A stretch of 64,000 nucleotides of DNA from contig JBBHKE010003155.1 in NCBI GenBank assembly GCA_037447655.1, forward strand, positions 321,333-385,332, written 5' to 3'. The notes beneath the pieces are model-generated. The model was not told the origin of the DNA and did not search any database. It saw only the letters and a program-made list of their open reading frames with translations. The position numbers were made by a program, and so were the translations under genes. Each line of letters begins with the position of its first letter. The stretch's first letter is position 1. Source of the stretch: Zygnema cylindricum. Its lineage: Eukaryota > Streptophyta > Zygnematophyceae > Zygnematales > Zygnemataceae. This document shows positions 11,935 to 22,107 of the stretch, piece after piece.

Positions 11935-12190
11935 TGTTAAACCTAAATTTTGCATCGAATTTAGGGTAAATCTGCAGAATTAGGGCTTGACTGCAAAATT
12001 AGGATTTTCGCTGCAGAATTAGGGTTGCAGCAGATTTAGGGTTAATTCCTTTTTATTCTAGTCGTTAGGTCAGGTATCCTTCTATTCCTTGGCTGCAGAT
12101 TTGGAGTCTTGGCCGTCTAGAATTAGGGTTTGGCTTTGGAATTAGGATTTTTCAAGTGGAATTAGGGTTTGCTGCTAGCTTTGGATTATT
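11935..12190. repeat. Degenerate AATTAGGG repeats, possible LTR of gypsy element A
   Basis: The motif gcagaattagggttt and variants (tttagggtaaa, ggaattaggatttt) recur about nine times in 250 bp. The start TGTTAAAC and the gag gene downstream make this a candidate 5' LTR region of gypsy element A, but no matching second LTR was found. The resemblance to plant telomere TTTAGGG is partial. Confidence 0.35.
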
Positions 12191-12997
12191 GTGGTCAGAA
12201 GTTTGGCTGTATATCTGGAGTTTGAGTGGCCTCTGACTTTATTCTAACACACTTTGCCTATCTATCGCATTTGTGTTTCTCATTGATTATTTTTCTTCCA
12301 CCGAACGCTTTCTTTGTTCCCTTCCATTAGTCCCCTAACATTCCACGGCGTACATCTTCAGGGTACAAAGGGTCTCGTGGAGGGTTAATTTGGAGACGTT
12401 GTTGGGGGCAAATTTCATGGAGCAAATTTTATCCCAGGGAGCTCTACAAAACCGGACTTGCTTCAAACATGTTTGGTTCACCCTTAGTGCTCACCAGAGT
12501 ACTAAAGGTTTTTGTAGGTAGCCGATGCCTTGCGGGTGCAGGAGCGTTCCTATTTAGTGTGGACACTCGTTTAGAAGATTGGTGTGGAATGGTTCCATCA
12601 TGAACCTTTCAAAATGAGCATTTGCATTTTCCTGCTTTCCTTGCATGCTATCTGGCCCTAAGTGGCCTTGGATTTTCGTGTGACTATCTAGAGTGGGATT
12701 CCTTGCTAAATCTTACCGTGGGTGGCTTTGTGTAAACCTTTTCCGAGCTGTGTTGATATAGATCTGCACCCAAGGGTGCCTAGATAGAAATTTTCTTGTT
12801 TTTATAGATCTAGCCTGTTGGCCTTGCCAACTGTTTGCAAGATAGAGGTTTTGGTAAACCGGCTTCTTGCTACATATGACCATCGCGTCTTGATAGTGAT
12901 AGAGCGTGTTGACTGGACGGTTGGTTTGCTCTAACAAGTGCTGCATCTCAGTTAAGTCTTGCGGAAAATTTCATTGTTGTAGTCAGGGTTTCTGACT

Positions 12998-14540
12998 TTG
13001 TTCATGCCCATGGATTGGGATAACCTTCTTTATCGATGGAAGTCCACCCGAGGTGGTATATCTTATCGTCCTCCGCAGTTAGATCCTTCGGATTTTCCTG
13101 AATCGTTGACTACATCCTATCCGATTGCGGATCGCAAATCGCCGGCAGTGCGGTCTGGTCTAACATCTATGTCATCATCGTCCTCAGTATCATCTCGGTC
13201 ATCCCTAGAGGGGAACATAGAAGACTTTACGGAGGAAACCTTTCTACCTCCTCACACTCAGAGGTTCCTTGCGAGCCCAAATTTGGCACAACCGGCGCAT
13301 CCTCCCTTTTACGACATGGCTTCCTCTTCAGAGGGATCCATGGGTAAGAAGCAATTTTTCTTTTCCGGATTAAAGGACACCATGTCTTTATCGCATTTCC
13401 GGATGATATACGACACAAAAATGAGGGATCTAGCCTTTAGATATCAGGATAGGTTTGACCTCCGTGTTGCTTTTTCCCTTCTTGGTCGATACATTTGTGG
13501 TACGGCCCTCGCTCTCTACACTCGCAAATACGAGGATGTTCTTGCTATGACAGAGTATGTGGCTCCCTTTGCGGGGTTACCAAAAGTCCTCGGCCAGTTA
13601 GATATCCTAAATGAGGTTGAGAGACCGACTGTACTAGATGCTAACGGGGACGAGTTCTATCCAGCTATCCCCGAGGTTCCTTGTTAGTATACAGTGGCAG
13701 CCCGAGCAGCGGTCCCAGCTAGAGTGGAGGGAACCATTCCTTTATGTGACTCTCTCTCAGTCATGTTTGACATCTTCTAAGAGGAGTACCGGATGCAAAA
13801 TCCGTATCAAATAGTTGATGAATTTCGAGCATAGGCCAGGTGAAACTGCTCTTGCCTTGCGAGCTCGGATAGAAACACTGCAAGAGGCATTACTGGTCCT
13901 CATGTTTGATGCAGAGGCTGTCTAGAAATTTGTGGGACAATTTCTAAGTCCATGAAAGAGGTTTATCCAAAACCACCTTAGCCAGATGTATGGACTCAAA
14001 TTCACCTTTGAGCAAACGGCTCAATACGCGGTAGAGTATGAGATGTACACATTGTGGTGGGACGCCCATGAGCGGTCCAAACCTCCTCACAAGGAATCGG
14101 CTAATCTATCTGTTGTCTTTAGCCTATTTCAGCCATGGATTACTCACGGAAGACACCCACAGACTACCTCAAAAAAGCTGTGTTTCAGACAACACAGATT
14201 ACTCCAGAATAACCAAAAGCAGCTGAAACTCAACCAGTATGCATTATATCATAAACACTGTGACCTCTCAAAGTTATAGCCAAATCCACCAAGGGATTCA
14301 CAAGTTATGAGTTCCAAAGTTTCCTAAAAACAGTTGACAGCTTCTCAAACTAACCAATTAAGTCTCTCACAGAATTCTACTGAAACATCAGAACAGAATG
14401 AAACTACACAAGTTTCTATATCATAGAGCATACACACAAAGTTGCATATCCAGATATCAATCAGAGTGATCACACTGACAGGTCAAAGATGCAGAAAAAC
14501 AGTCTGTCATTACTTTGATAAATTCAGCTGATGATAATCA
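12998..14540 (+). pseudogene. gag: Gag polyprotein, gypsy element A
   Basis: The main ORF runs from 12998 to 13687 (229 codons). It has a serine-rich region (residues ~45-75) followed by a capsid-like helical region containing FRYQDRFDLRVAFSLLGRY. Reading continues in other frames after a stop at 13687, with stops near 13780 and 13830, into 13986-14279 and a glutamine/asparagine-rich tail to about 14540. Gag forms the particle that packages element RNA. The assignment rests on position, composition and the zinc knuckles and protease downstream. The annotated start is the first Met of the open frame; the true start may be upstream. Confidence 0.6.
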
Positions 14541-14544
14541 AAAG

Positions 14545-15175
14545 TATTGTAAGTCCTACAAGTTTTACTTACTCTACTGATTCCTACGCTAATCCTAGAG
14601 ATACACGTGTCACTACTTTAAGAGTGAAATACTATTTTATAATGCGCTAAACTACAAACAGATGTTTCTCAAATATTTACAAATATTTGTCCGTACAAAA
14701 AGGTGTTACCGATGCTTTGTCATTTTGTGGTCCCCGAGTGAATCACGTGCTTAAAATAGTGTGAATATTCAAGTATATCGGCGGCCGCCGTTTGCAATTC
14801 AAATGTACCATAAACCATTTTTGTCGAAGTGGAATCGTGCCACTTACATCGTGTGTGTACCAAGACTTCTTCCTTTACTATAAATGCGGTAAGTGATTTA
14901 TTGCCCACTTGCCAAATATGACGTGCCGTACTTTTTCATAAATTCGGTTTGTTTTAGTATGTCACAAATCACACACTTTGTAATGTTTCACGTCAGATCG
15001 TTTTTACGATCTGCCGTCCATTTCAAACGCTTGTTAGCGCCACTCAATTTGACCTTCACGTCACTTTAATATTATCCGTACAATTACTCCCCAAATCCGC
15101 AAATCCATTTGAACCTCCACGTTAAATCAAGTTAGTACTTAATCATTAAAACTCGCGTCAAGTACGCACGAAACT
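14545..15175. other. Non-coding DNA splitting gag from nucleocapsid
   Basis: About 630 bp separate the gag tail from the zinc-knuckle region. The sequence lacks gag-like coding character and is rich in short palindromes such as gatcgtttttacgatc (14997-15012). It looks like an insertion, but I could not define its ends or a target duplication. Confidence 0.4.
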
Positions 15176-16020
15176 ATCTTTTCAAAACAACAGTATCTCC
15201 TCCTCCACCTAAAAACCCATGGCCTCCTAATAGGCCCTAGAAGACGCCAACCATAAGAACTCCACCTGTTAGTCCCGGAAACCGAATGTGTTTCTGATGT
15301 GGAAAAATCGGGCACGATGCCCGCATGTGTCCTGACAAGGGGGCCACTTGCACTCATTGCCACCAAAAGAGACATTATGTCTATCGGTGCCACATCAAAG
15401 ACCCTAATTTCACTTATCAAAATCAGATAAAGAACGGCGAAATTCAGGCCAGTTTCGCAAAACCAGTCACTTCCCCTAAGTAGACCGAGAAGGAGGAAGC
15501 TCCTCCTTAGATCTCTAATAGAGAGAGAGAGAAGGTCGAGCTTCAAGCCACAATTGCGGCCATGATGAAAGAGCAATTTGCAGCGTTCATGGCCGAAATG
15601 AAACCCCAATTTACCGGGATAACTAAGACAGTTGTCCACATGCCGTTGTTGACCGAGCGAACCCTTCGGGATTCCGCCGTCCAACAACGAGTGGCCACAT
15701 TTGAAAATGGCTCAGCAGACCATAACTAAGTGGGCAAATTACAAAATTCTAGTGTCCCACTCTCATTTGCAAAAGAGCCTCTACCCTCCCTACGGGAAAC
15801 CGCTCTTACCATCGCGGCAGAGGCACTGACTATATTTGATGGCACTATTCATGAGGCTCATCGGGTGAAGGAGTGATTAAGTATTCTTTCAACAAAGTTG
15901 GAGGATGTACCGAAAGCCCTTCCCCTCATGGACGAGGTTGCAGCACCAGTCGCTTTAAATGCTCTACAACTTAACCGCAATCTTTCAGTGGTCCAACCGG
16001 TTAGAGCGAATGAGCGTTGT
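15176..16020 (+). pseudogene. Nucleocapsid region with two CCHC zinc knuckles, gypsy element A
   Basis: Two knuckles of pattern C-x2-C-x4-H-x4-C lie at about 15285-15390. The first has a stop codon between its first and second cysteines. The second reads CTHCHQKRHYVYRC and is intact. A proline-rich linker precedes them, and a charged segment with more stops follows (stops at ~15481 and ~15508). Such knuckles bind element RNA in the particle. A spacer of unknown role leads to the protease at 16020. Confidence 0.7.
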
Positions 16021-16440
16021 AACCTATATCTCTATATCAGTTTCCTAGATAATTCTCGGGGATCATTTTGCGTGAACGGTGTCCACCCCTTGCTTCCCCA
16101 CATGGACACTGGGGCCAAACGCGTGATCCTCGGATCCGGATTTTCCCTCAAGCTTGGTCTGACCGCAAACTAGCTTCTAGCTGCACCCACCCGACTTCTT
16201 ACTTCGGCTGGGACTACGGAGCCGGTTCTAGGAATCACAAAGGACCCGCTCATTTTTCGGTTTCAAACAGGAACCGAAAATGAGTCCGTTGAAATTTATG
16301 TTCATGCATTAGTCACTAAATGCAACGATTACGAGTGTTTAGTGGGCCAGGATGTTATATTCCGAGTCGGTGGTGGTGTGGACATGCACGACCAAACATT
16401 TTCTTATCGACCAACACACTTTTCGAAGCGCAAAATATAT
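16020..16440 (+). pseudogene. Aspartic protease (retropepsin), gypsy element A
   Basis: The active-site region reads PHMDTGAKRVILGSGFS in the frame 15898-16173, with the catalytic DTGA at about 16108. After a stop at 16171 the homologous reading continues in a shifted frame. It shows the C-terminal retropepsin element LVGQDVIFRVGGGVDM, comparable to the 'LLGmDfL...gaviD' stretch of gypsy proteases. It would cut the Gag-Pol polyprotein. It is followed by a linker of about 110 codons and then the methyltransferase domain, in place of the usual direct step to RT. Confidence 0.7.
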
Positions 16441-16769
16441 CTACCTCTAATTTCAGCCCGCCGACCTTTGCCCACTATGGCCTACTCGGCTTCGGCTCTT
16501 CACGCTTTTTCGGGGAACTCCGTTGGGGAGGAGATTTTCCACTCCTTGTGGGCTGAAGAAATCTTCCAAGATATTTCTCCCTTACCCGAGCTCTTTGCAA
16601 AGCGCGGCTTAGTTATCAATTCTCACACATTTGACAATATTTATAAGTCCTCGTTATCTATTCCATTAACAACTATCCCTCATATACGTACAGTTGCAAC
16701 CGATCCTTCGAGTTTCTTTCGTATTAGTTGGAAGCCCGTACAATTGAGTCCTCATACGGACGCGCTCGT

Positions 16770-17160
16770 TATTTTAGATCTATTCGCCGGAATCGGAACT
16801 TCACTATTGTCATGTTTACGGAATGGTCTCCTCATCCGTCACTACTATGCACTAGAAATTGATGCATTAGCTAGAAAAGCAGAATTGCACCACTGTAATC
16901 TCCTGCATTCACAGTATCCACAATTTTTTCCAAAGTGACCCTTTTTACACATGTACACTGCTCTTCCATAAGACATCTGCATCCTTGGTAATCATCATCT
17001 ACGGGATGTCAAACCGATAGACCTTGTTTTTGGGGAGTGGGAGTGTCAAGGCATGTCTCAGGCCGGCAAAGGTCTTGGTTTGGCGGATTCCCGTACAAAA
17101 TTGTTTTTTGAGCTTTTCAGGGTCCTTCATTTTCTTCAAACCATGGCCAAGCCTGTCGAA
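16770..17160 (+). pseudogene. Cytosine-5 DNA methyltransferase domain, first half, gypsy element A
   Basis: The ORF 16342-16938 carries motif I as VILDLFAGIGTS (AdoMet binding) and then ALEIDALARKAE (motif II). After a stop at 16936 and a frame change, motif IV follows as DLVFGEWECQGMSQAGKG (about 17020-17070) and the helix DSRTKLFFELFRVLHFL. The family norm for motif IV is G-x-P-C; here the proline is replaced by glutamate, next to a preserved cysteine. Motifs VI-X are absent because element P starts at about 17136. The domain lies after the protease, where RT would be expected. A host gene is unlikely because gag, knuckles and protease precede it in the same direction. Confidence 0.8.
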
Positions 17161-17828
17161 AACATTTTAGAGAAAGTCGCTGACACTACCGTCAATGGAG
17201 GAACTAAGCACTCCAAGTGGAACCCATGGTTGCAATGGTCGCACAAGAGCATGGAGGTCTCGTCGTCTGCTCGCCTGCAGATGGTACACTCCGTCGCCTC
17301 GGTGATCCGCATCCGCATTGGATCCATATCCTGTGACAAATCAGGTAAGTAGCAAGGTGCACAGTTCTTCGAATGCTCTCGCATCATCCTCGTATCCGCA
17401 CCCTGCAAACCCAACATCCCGTTAGCATCCATTTCCACCACACGAAAAATGTTTGGTGAAACATCTGTGTCCAAAGTATCGTACGACTAGCGTCGGAGGT
17501 ACACGTAATCGCTGAAACTGGAAGGATTTTTGTTGTGGCTTGTAACTGCCACTGCGCGTGGTTGCAAACCTTAAAATATCTTGATGTTGGGCAATCTGCA
17601 AATTATCAAAAGCCATGGGTATTCACGAGCAAAAACCAAAGCACGACAAGTTAGTACTTTCAAAAATATGGTGTCAGACATTAGAGGCTAAGGTAAACTT
17701 GCAGCTTTCTGAATATTCCGACCAAGCAAAGGTGCTCGACCGAAGAGAATATAGTACGGGCTGAAATAAGCCAAGCTAGCCAGTTCAGACATCCGGTAGC
17801 CTTTGGTGATACAACCCAAGGATTTGTC
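17136..17828 (-). pseudogene. Integrase C-terminus and PHD finger, gypsy element P
   Basis: The ORF 17474-17136 begins with a short conserved tail containing NCAPCYLPDL, which has a counterpart (NVAPCHL) at the integrase end of element C near 53450. A PHD finger follows: CTIC-x11-CDHC-x4-H-x2-C, at about residues 63-88, then LVPPL, as in PHD fingers of the C4HC3 class. The final Cys pair of the finger is not visible, because the sequence ends at the junction with element A near 17136. PHD fingers bind histone tails, so this could direct integration to marked chromatin, the role chromodomains play in chromoviruses. That role is inference. Confidence 0.75.
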
Positions 17829-18480
17829 CTAGACGGAGATGTGTTTCTCCAAATAATGCTTTCGGAGAGCCCGCTTCAAAATTTGGACAGCTCGTTCCGC
17901 TAAGCCATCGGCTTGTGGGTGATCACGACTTGTCCGACGATGATGAATTAAAGCTTCATCCAACATCACTTGAAATTCCCCTCGGAACTCCGTACCCTGG
18001 TCCGTGAGAACCTCTGCAGGAGCTCCATAACGCATGCTAACGTGCTCTTTAAAAGCAGCGGAGATCAATTTAGCAGTCTTGTGGGAAACAGCGACCAACT
18101 CTACCCACTTGCTAAAATTTTCAATCGTTATCATGATATATTGTTTCCCCTTTTGAGATAAGGGAAACGGTTCGCGAGATCCATGGACCAGCGATATAAT
18201 AATCCGCTGATGGGTAATGGCTGTAGGGACACCTGCCGATTACAGAAAGAGGTGCATAATCGATCGCATGTGGGGCATTTGTGGAGAATGGCCGCCACAT
18301 CCGCTGGCATTCCGGACCACCAATAGCTTGACCGTACAAGGCTCAATGTACGCATGGTCTCGTAGTGGCCCAGCTCGCTATGTATTTGCTCAATCAAGGA
18401 CAGACGCTCGGTTTGCCGAAGAACGTGCCGATGAGTATTGTCCGCTAACAATCGAACTAAAGATCCGCTGAGCCACAAAT
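17829..18480 (-). pseudogene. Integrase zinc domain and catalytic core, gypsy element P
   Basis: Two overlapping frames cover the domain. The zinc domain shows HSELGHY and later CPTCDR, giving the HHCC set. The core shows the first catalytic Asp in SMDLANRFP, the second in TDQGTEF and the Glu in GLAERAVQ, so the D,D,E triad is present. A frameshift lies between 18180 and 18130, and the IS-stop break at about 18131 separates the ORFs. Integrase inserts the element cDNA into the host genome. Confidence 0.85.
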
Positions 18481-18539
18481 AATTACTCGGTCTTCTTCCT
18501 GGGCGGTAGTACTGGGCCGAAAGGTTTGAGAGGAGAGGA

Positions 18540-20150
18540 AGAGGATTAATGGGCCGTCAGGCCACGGATCTGTGGTTGGCCGAAGGTGAGGAAGAGAGAG
18601 AGACAGTAAGTGATATAGGAACCAGCCGACATGGCCGATACCTCGTCCTCATCGAAATCTTGCCGGACGCCGTTATTGGTGGTCCGAGGTAGTGGATTCC
18701 GGGAAATCCCGTCGGCATTCAAGCTTAACAAACTAGGTTGATGGATGATCTCAACGTCATACTCTTGTAAAATTAAAGCCCATTGGGCAAGCTTCTTTGA
18801 AAGCTTATCGTTGGTCATCAACCAATAAAGGGGTTGATGGTCAGTTAGAAGCGTGAATCGCTTGCTCTAAAGATAATGTCGAAAATGAACAATACCCCAT
18901 ACCGCAGCGAGACATTCATTCTCGTAAATACTGTAATTAGATTCAGCTCCGATTAGATTCAGCTCGGTTATTGCTCCGGCTGGCGTATGCCACTACGTAT
19001 TCCTCTCCATTCAACTCTCTTTGCGCTAGAATGGCTTCAATGCCAGCCTTCCCAAAAATTGGTTTGAAGGAAAAAGGGAAGCTTGTGCTTAGGAGGTTGA
19101 AGAATGGGAGCATTGCAGAGGCCGGTTTTCGGTTTTTGAAACACTTCTACTTGGGCGGGTCCCCAAACAAAAGGTTCTTCTTTTTCGAGAAGGTCACTAA
19201 GAGGAGAAGCAATCAGACTAAAATTTAGTACAAAACGACGGTAATAATTGGCTAGTTTGAGAAAAGCCCTCAGACTAGTGAGATCGGTGGGGACCGGCAA
19301 TTTGGTGATCGCCTTTACCTTAGCTTCCAAGGGAGTGATGCGCTCAGCCAAAATAAAATGGTCGAGATAGGGTACTCACTCCGCACCGAAAGTACACTTA
19401 GCTGGGTGACACTTCAACCCGACTTTCTTTAACTCGCTGAGAACCCACTCAACATGGCGGGCGTGCTCCTGAACTGTGGCGGAAGCGATTATCAAGTCAT
19501 CGATATAGCACCTAGCAAATTTACATCCACCCAGCACCGAATCCATGACTTTTTGAAACACGACGGGTGCGTTCTTAAGACCGAAGGGCATGACTGCCCA
19601 TTCCCACCAACCATCATTACCCCAAAATGCATTTTTATGCTTATCTTTTTCCTCAATTTCAATCTGGTTAAAACCTTGACGTAAGTAAAGAATGCTAAAA
19701 AACTTTGCACCATCTACATGGTCAAATATTTCCACCGCTAAAGGCATAGGTTGGCGGTCTTGAACGGTCCGGGCATTGAGCTCTCGGTAGTCCCCACACA
19801 TTCTTCGTTTAGTATAATTTCCGTCAGAATCTTTCTTCCTAGGCATAATTGTGGGAGCGGCAAGGTGGAATCAGACCGATAAATTAGACCAGCTTCTTCC
19901 ACTTCAGCACATCTTTTGTCCACCATCTCCCATTCCATATCAGAGAGACGGTGTTTCGGATTGAAGATGGGTCAATCATCTTCATGGTCGATTGACATTT
20001 TTTAAGTAGAATGAGGTCTAAGGTCATTCATGGAGAAAGAAAAAGCATCTATATGACGGGTGACTGTGTCCTTTAATAGTGCATGTTTCGCCTTTGTGAG
20101 GCTGGAACCAAACTTCACTTGGGCGTCTTAGGACTCTTGATAGTGAAAGC
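18540..20150 (-). pseudogene. Reverse transcriptase and RNase H, gypsy element P
   Basis: The approach to RT is readable from about 20150 (LKDTVTRHIDAFSFSMNDL, then EEAGLIYRSDS). The core ORF 19846-19376 shows RRMCGDYRELNARTV, FNQIEIEE, MPFGLKNAP and the catalytic CYIDDLIIAS. The connection and RNase H start continue in 19351-19037 (LRAFLKLANYYRRFV). RNase H ends in 18821-18546 (LILQEYDVEIIHQ, LNADGISRNP). Several frameshifts and stops separate these pieces, so the gene is dead although the YIDD box is intact. It would copy element RNA to DNA and degrade the RNA strand. Confidence 0.9.
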
Positions 20151-20483
20151 TTCCGTGGCCTAAGAAAATGCGATTTGCTCATCAGCGATGAGGGAGTGGT
20201 CTAACACGTATTTAATTAGCATTTGCTACAGGCAATTCACTCAGTGGTGCTAGCTACGCGTCGGAAATGCAGCTGTCTAGTGCGGTGCTGGACCGGAAAA
20301 CGATAAAATTGTTGATTAAACGGCTGTATAGGTTGAGATTTCCCAAGACATATGACTCACATTGAGGAAAACATAGATAGAGATGTCCTTAACCGCAGGT
20401 GTGAGAGAAGGGAAGAGAAAAAACTGAAATGGATTTTCCTTGAGACTTAGAGAAGTGCGAAAGGAAACATGACGTGAAGGAGC
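20151..20483. other. Unassigned DNA between gypsy P and a copia LTR
   Basis: No motif of protease, gag or methyltransferase is recognisable upstream of the RT approach on the - strand. It may be decayed element P sequence. Confidence 0.35.
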
Positions 20484-21743
20484 TGAAACTCTGAGACCTC
20501 CATTGGCCCTTATTGGCCCTCAGAGTAGGCAGATCCAAAAGAAGCTTATCTAGATAGTGCCGACTCCTAGTTGATATAAACCCAAATGAGTGACCCCTTG
20601 ACAATCACAAACCCATTATAGCTTCACCCCTGTGAAATAAGACTTTTTGTGTGCTCAATTCCACCACAGAATACAAAGTTAGAATATGAGTTTTAGACAC
20701 ATTCACCCACTTTTACTTACCCTAAGAAATGCAGCCACCCTGGCATGCAAAAACTTTGACCGATTACACTCCTATGTAACCTGGACTCCTTTGAGTCGGC
20801 AACAAAAAGAATCACTAAATGGTCAAGCAAATTGATAGTTATGGCTGGCCAAAGTTTGCCATTTATACAAGGTGCTCTCTGGGAGAGGCAGCTACCTACC
20901 CAAAATTTTCTAAGTCCAATTCCCCCTCTAAAACTCTATCTACTGAATTATGGCACCAATTAAAATACTTTGTCGTACAAAAAAGTACAGTTGCCGGTGT
21001 ACTTTCTGTACGACAATCGTACGACATGGCCAAAATGTCGACACATGTCATATCGGGATTCGTTTCCGTAATCCCAAGAGTTGCGGCAATCCAATGTGGT
21101 TTTGCCACGTGTCATTCGATGTGGCGGTGATCAGAAACCGCCAAAATCCTATTTCGCGATCTCGTTATCCTTCGCGGCCATTCGATCAAATCCGGATTTC
21201 AATCGTAGCCGTCATAAATACTTCCGCGGTATTCTATTTGATGTCAAACAAAATGCGCGGTATTTATTTCGTAACTGTATCGTACTTCGTACTTTATATA
21301 ACTGTATCTATGCACTACGTATATATTTCTAGTTAAATGATAAAGTCTACGTGTAACTAATTAAATAATTATCAAACCTTATATGTCTTAATACTAGCGC
21401 TAGACTAAACGGTTAAAGCTACCGGCTATGATTGATTGACAGACGACAGGTACCAAGATCAATTCTTGGGTCCGTCAATTAACTTTTGGTAAGTCTACCT
21501 AATTTACCCCTTGTCTTCTCTAGAGAGCTTAGGCAGCCATGGCTCTAGCTCCCTATCCAGCCTTCAGTGACTACAACAAGTGTGGGGGCTTGGAGAGGGG
21601 AGTTAGAGGCAGACTGCCTTTGCCTTTTTCTATCCTATTACAGACCTAAAAAATACACAAAAATCAAATACACAAACTCTATTTTGTTAGCCTTTGTCTT
21701 TTTCTATCCTATTACAGACCTAGAAAACACACAAATATCAACA
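20484..21743 (-). mobile_element. Solo copia LTR, - strand (1,260 bp)
   Basis: On the - strand it starts TGTTGATATTTG at 21743 and ends GAGTTTCA at 20484, so the ends follow the TG...CA rule. It aligns along its length with the solo LTR at 40743-41980. Shared blocks include agagccatggctg, aagaattgatc-tggtacct, agtgattctttttg, gccagggtgg and tatatcaactNggagtcgg. It contains a 73-bp tandem duplication near its start (21618-21740, tttttctatcctattacag units). No matching target duplication is seen: its right flank is LTR sequence of gypsy element B, so a recombination may have removed one side. Confidence 0.75.
21401..21467 (+). promoter_or_regulatory. tRNA-like segment with Pol III A/B-box resemblance, antisense in LTR
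   Basis: On the + strand, antisense to the LTR, a tRNA-like arrangement occurs. An A-box-like stretch gactaaacggttaaagc is at 21403-21419, and a B-box-like stretch aagatcaattctt is at about 21455-21467. The equivalent place in three related LTRs holds a better match. It is too diverged for a functional tRNA. Confidence 0.3.
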
Positions 21744-22107
21744 AACCGTACGGGAAAAAAAGGGTACCAATAATCAAGGATATATCCAGGTGGGCTAAGA
21801 AGGCACACGAGCTTGACAGCTGTTGAGCGTGCCTAATGAGAAGAGATGAAAGGTCTTTCGTCCATAGTGCTGTCCAAAATGGAAGACCTGTAAAGGATCC
21901 TAGATGCAGCCGCTTCCATAGGAAATGGTCGTGCATCCCCTTATGCCCCAATCCCTCCAAGTGACATGAATGCAAACATAGGGAATCAAGGGACATTCTA
22001 AATAGATGGATGCGGGAAAAAACGAAAGGAAAAAAAAAGGAAATACCCCCCTTCCTCCCCCCCCCTTCCCCCTGAGGTTAGAGGGAAAAGGGTGGGTTGA
22101 TATCCCA
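21744..22107 (-). mobile_element. 3' LTR fragment of gypsy element B
   Basis: On the - strand it starts TGGGATATC at 22107, directly after a polypurine tract (22108-22123, seen on + as a pyrimidine run). The matching junction in element C is at 53722/53723. About 85 bp at 21744-21830 (accgtacgggaaaa...gcacacgagcttgacag) recurs at 49234-49315, at the other end of element B, as expected if both belong to its LTRs. It is truncated by the copia LTR at 21743. Confidence 0.55.

Larger units (their letters stand above)
11935..17160 (+). mobile_element. Ty3/gypsy element A with methyltransferase (truncated, decayed)
   Basis: In order on the + strand: possible LTR/leader, gag (12998-14540), a non-coding intrusion (14545-15175), two zinc knuckles (15285-15390), a retropepsin-like protease (16020-16440) and the first half of a DNA methyltransferase (16770-17160). 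RT, RNase H and integrase are missing because the element stops where oppositely oriented element P begins. Stops and frameshifts occur throughout. Confidence 0.75.
17136..20150 (-). mobile_element. Ty3/gypsy element P with C-terminal PHD finger (5' truncated)
   Basis: Read on the - strand: RT start (about 20150), RT core with YIDD (19846-19376), RNase H (19351-18546), integrase zinc domain (18478-18131), integrase core (18180-17829), integrase C-terminus, and a PHD finger (ending 17136). No gag or protease was found upstream. A copia LTR begins at 20484. No target duplication was found. Confidence 0.75.

Noticed and set aside
18217-18471. 84-codon + strand ORF
   Set aside because: Antisense shadow of the integrase zinc domain of element P.
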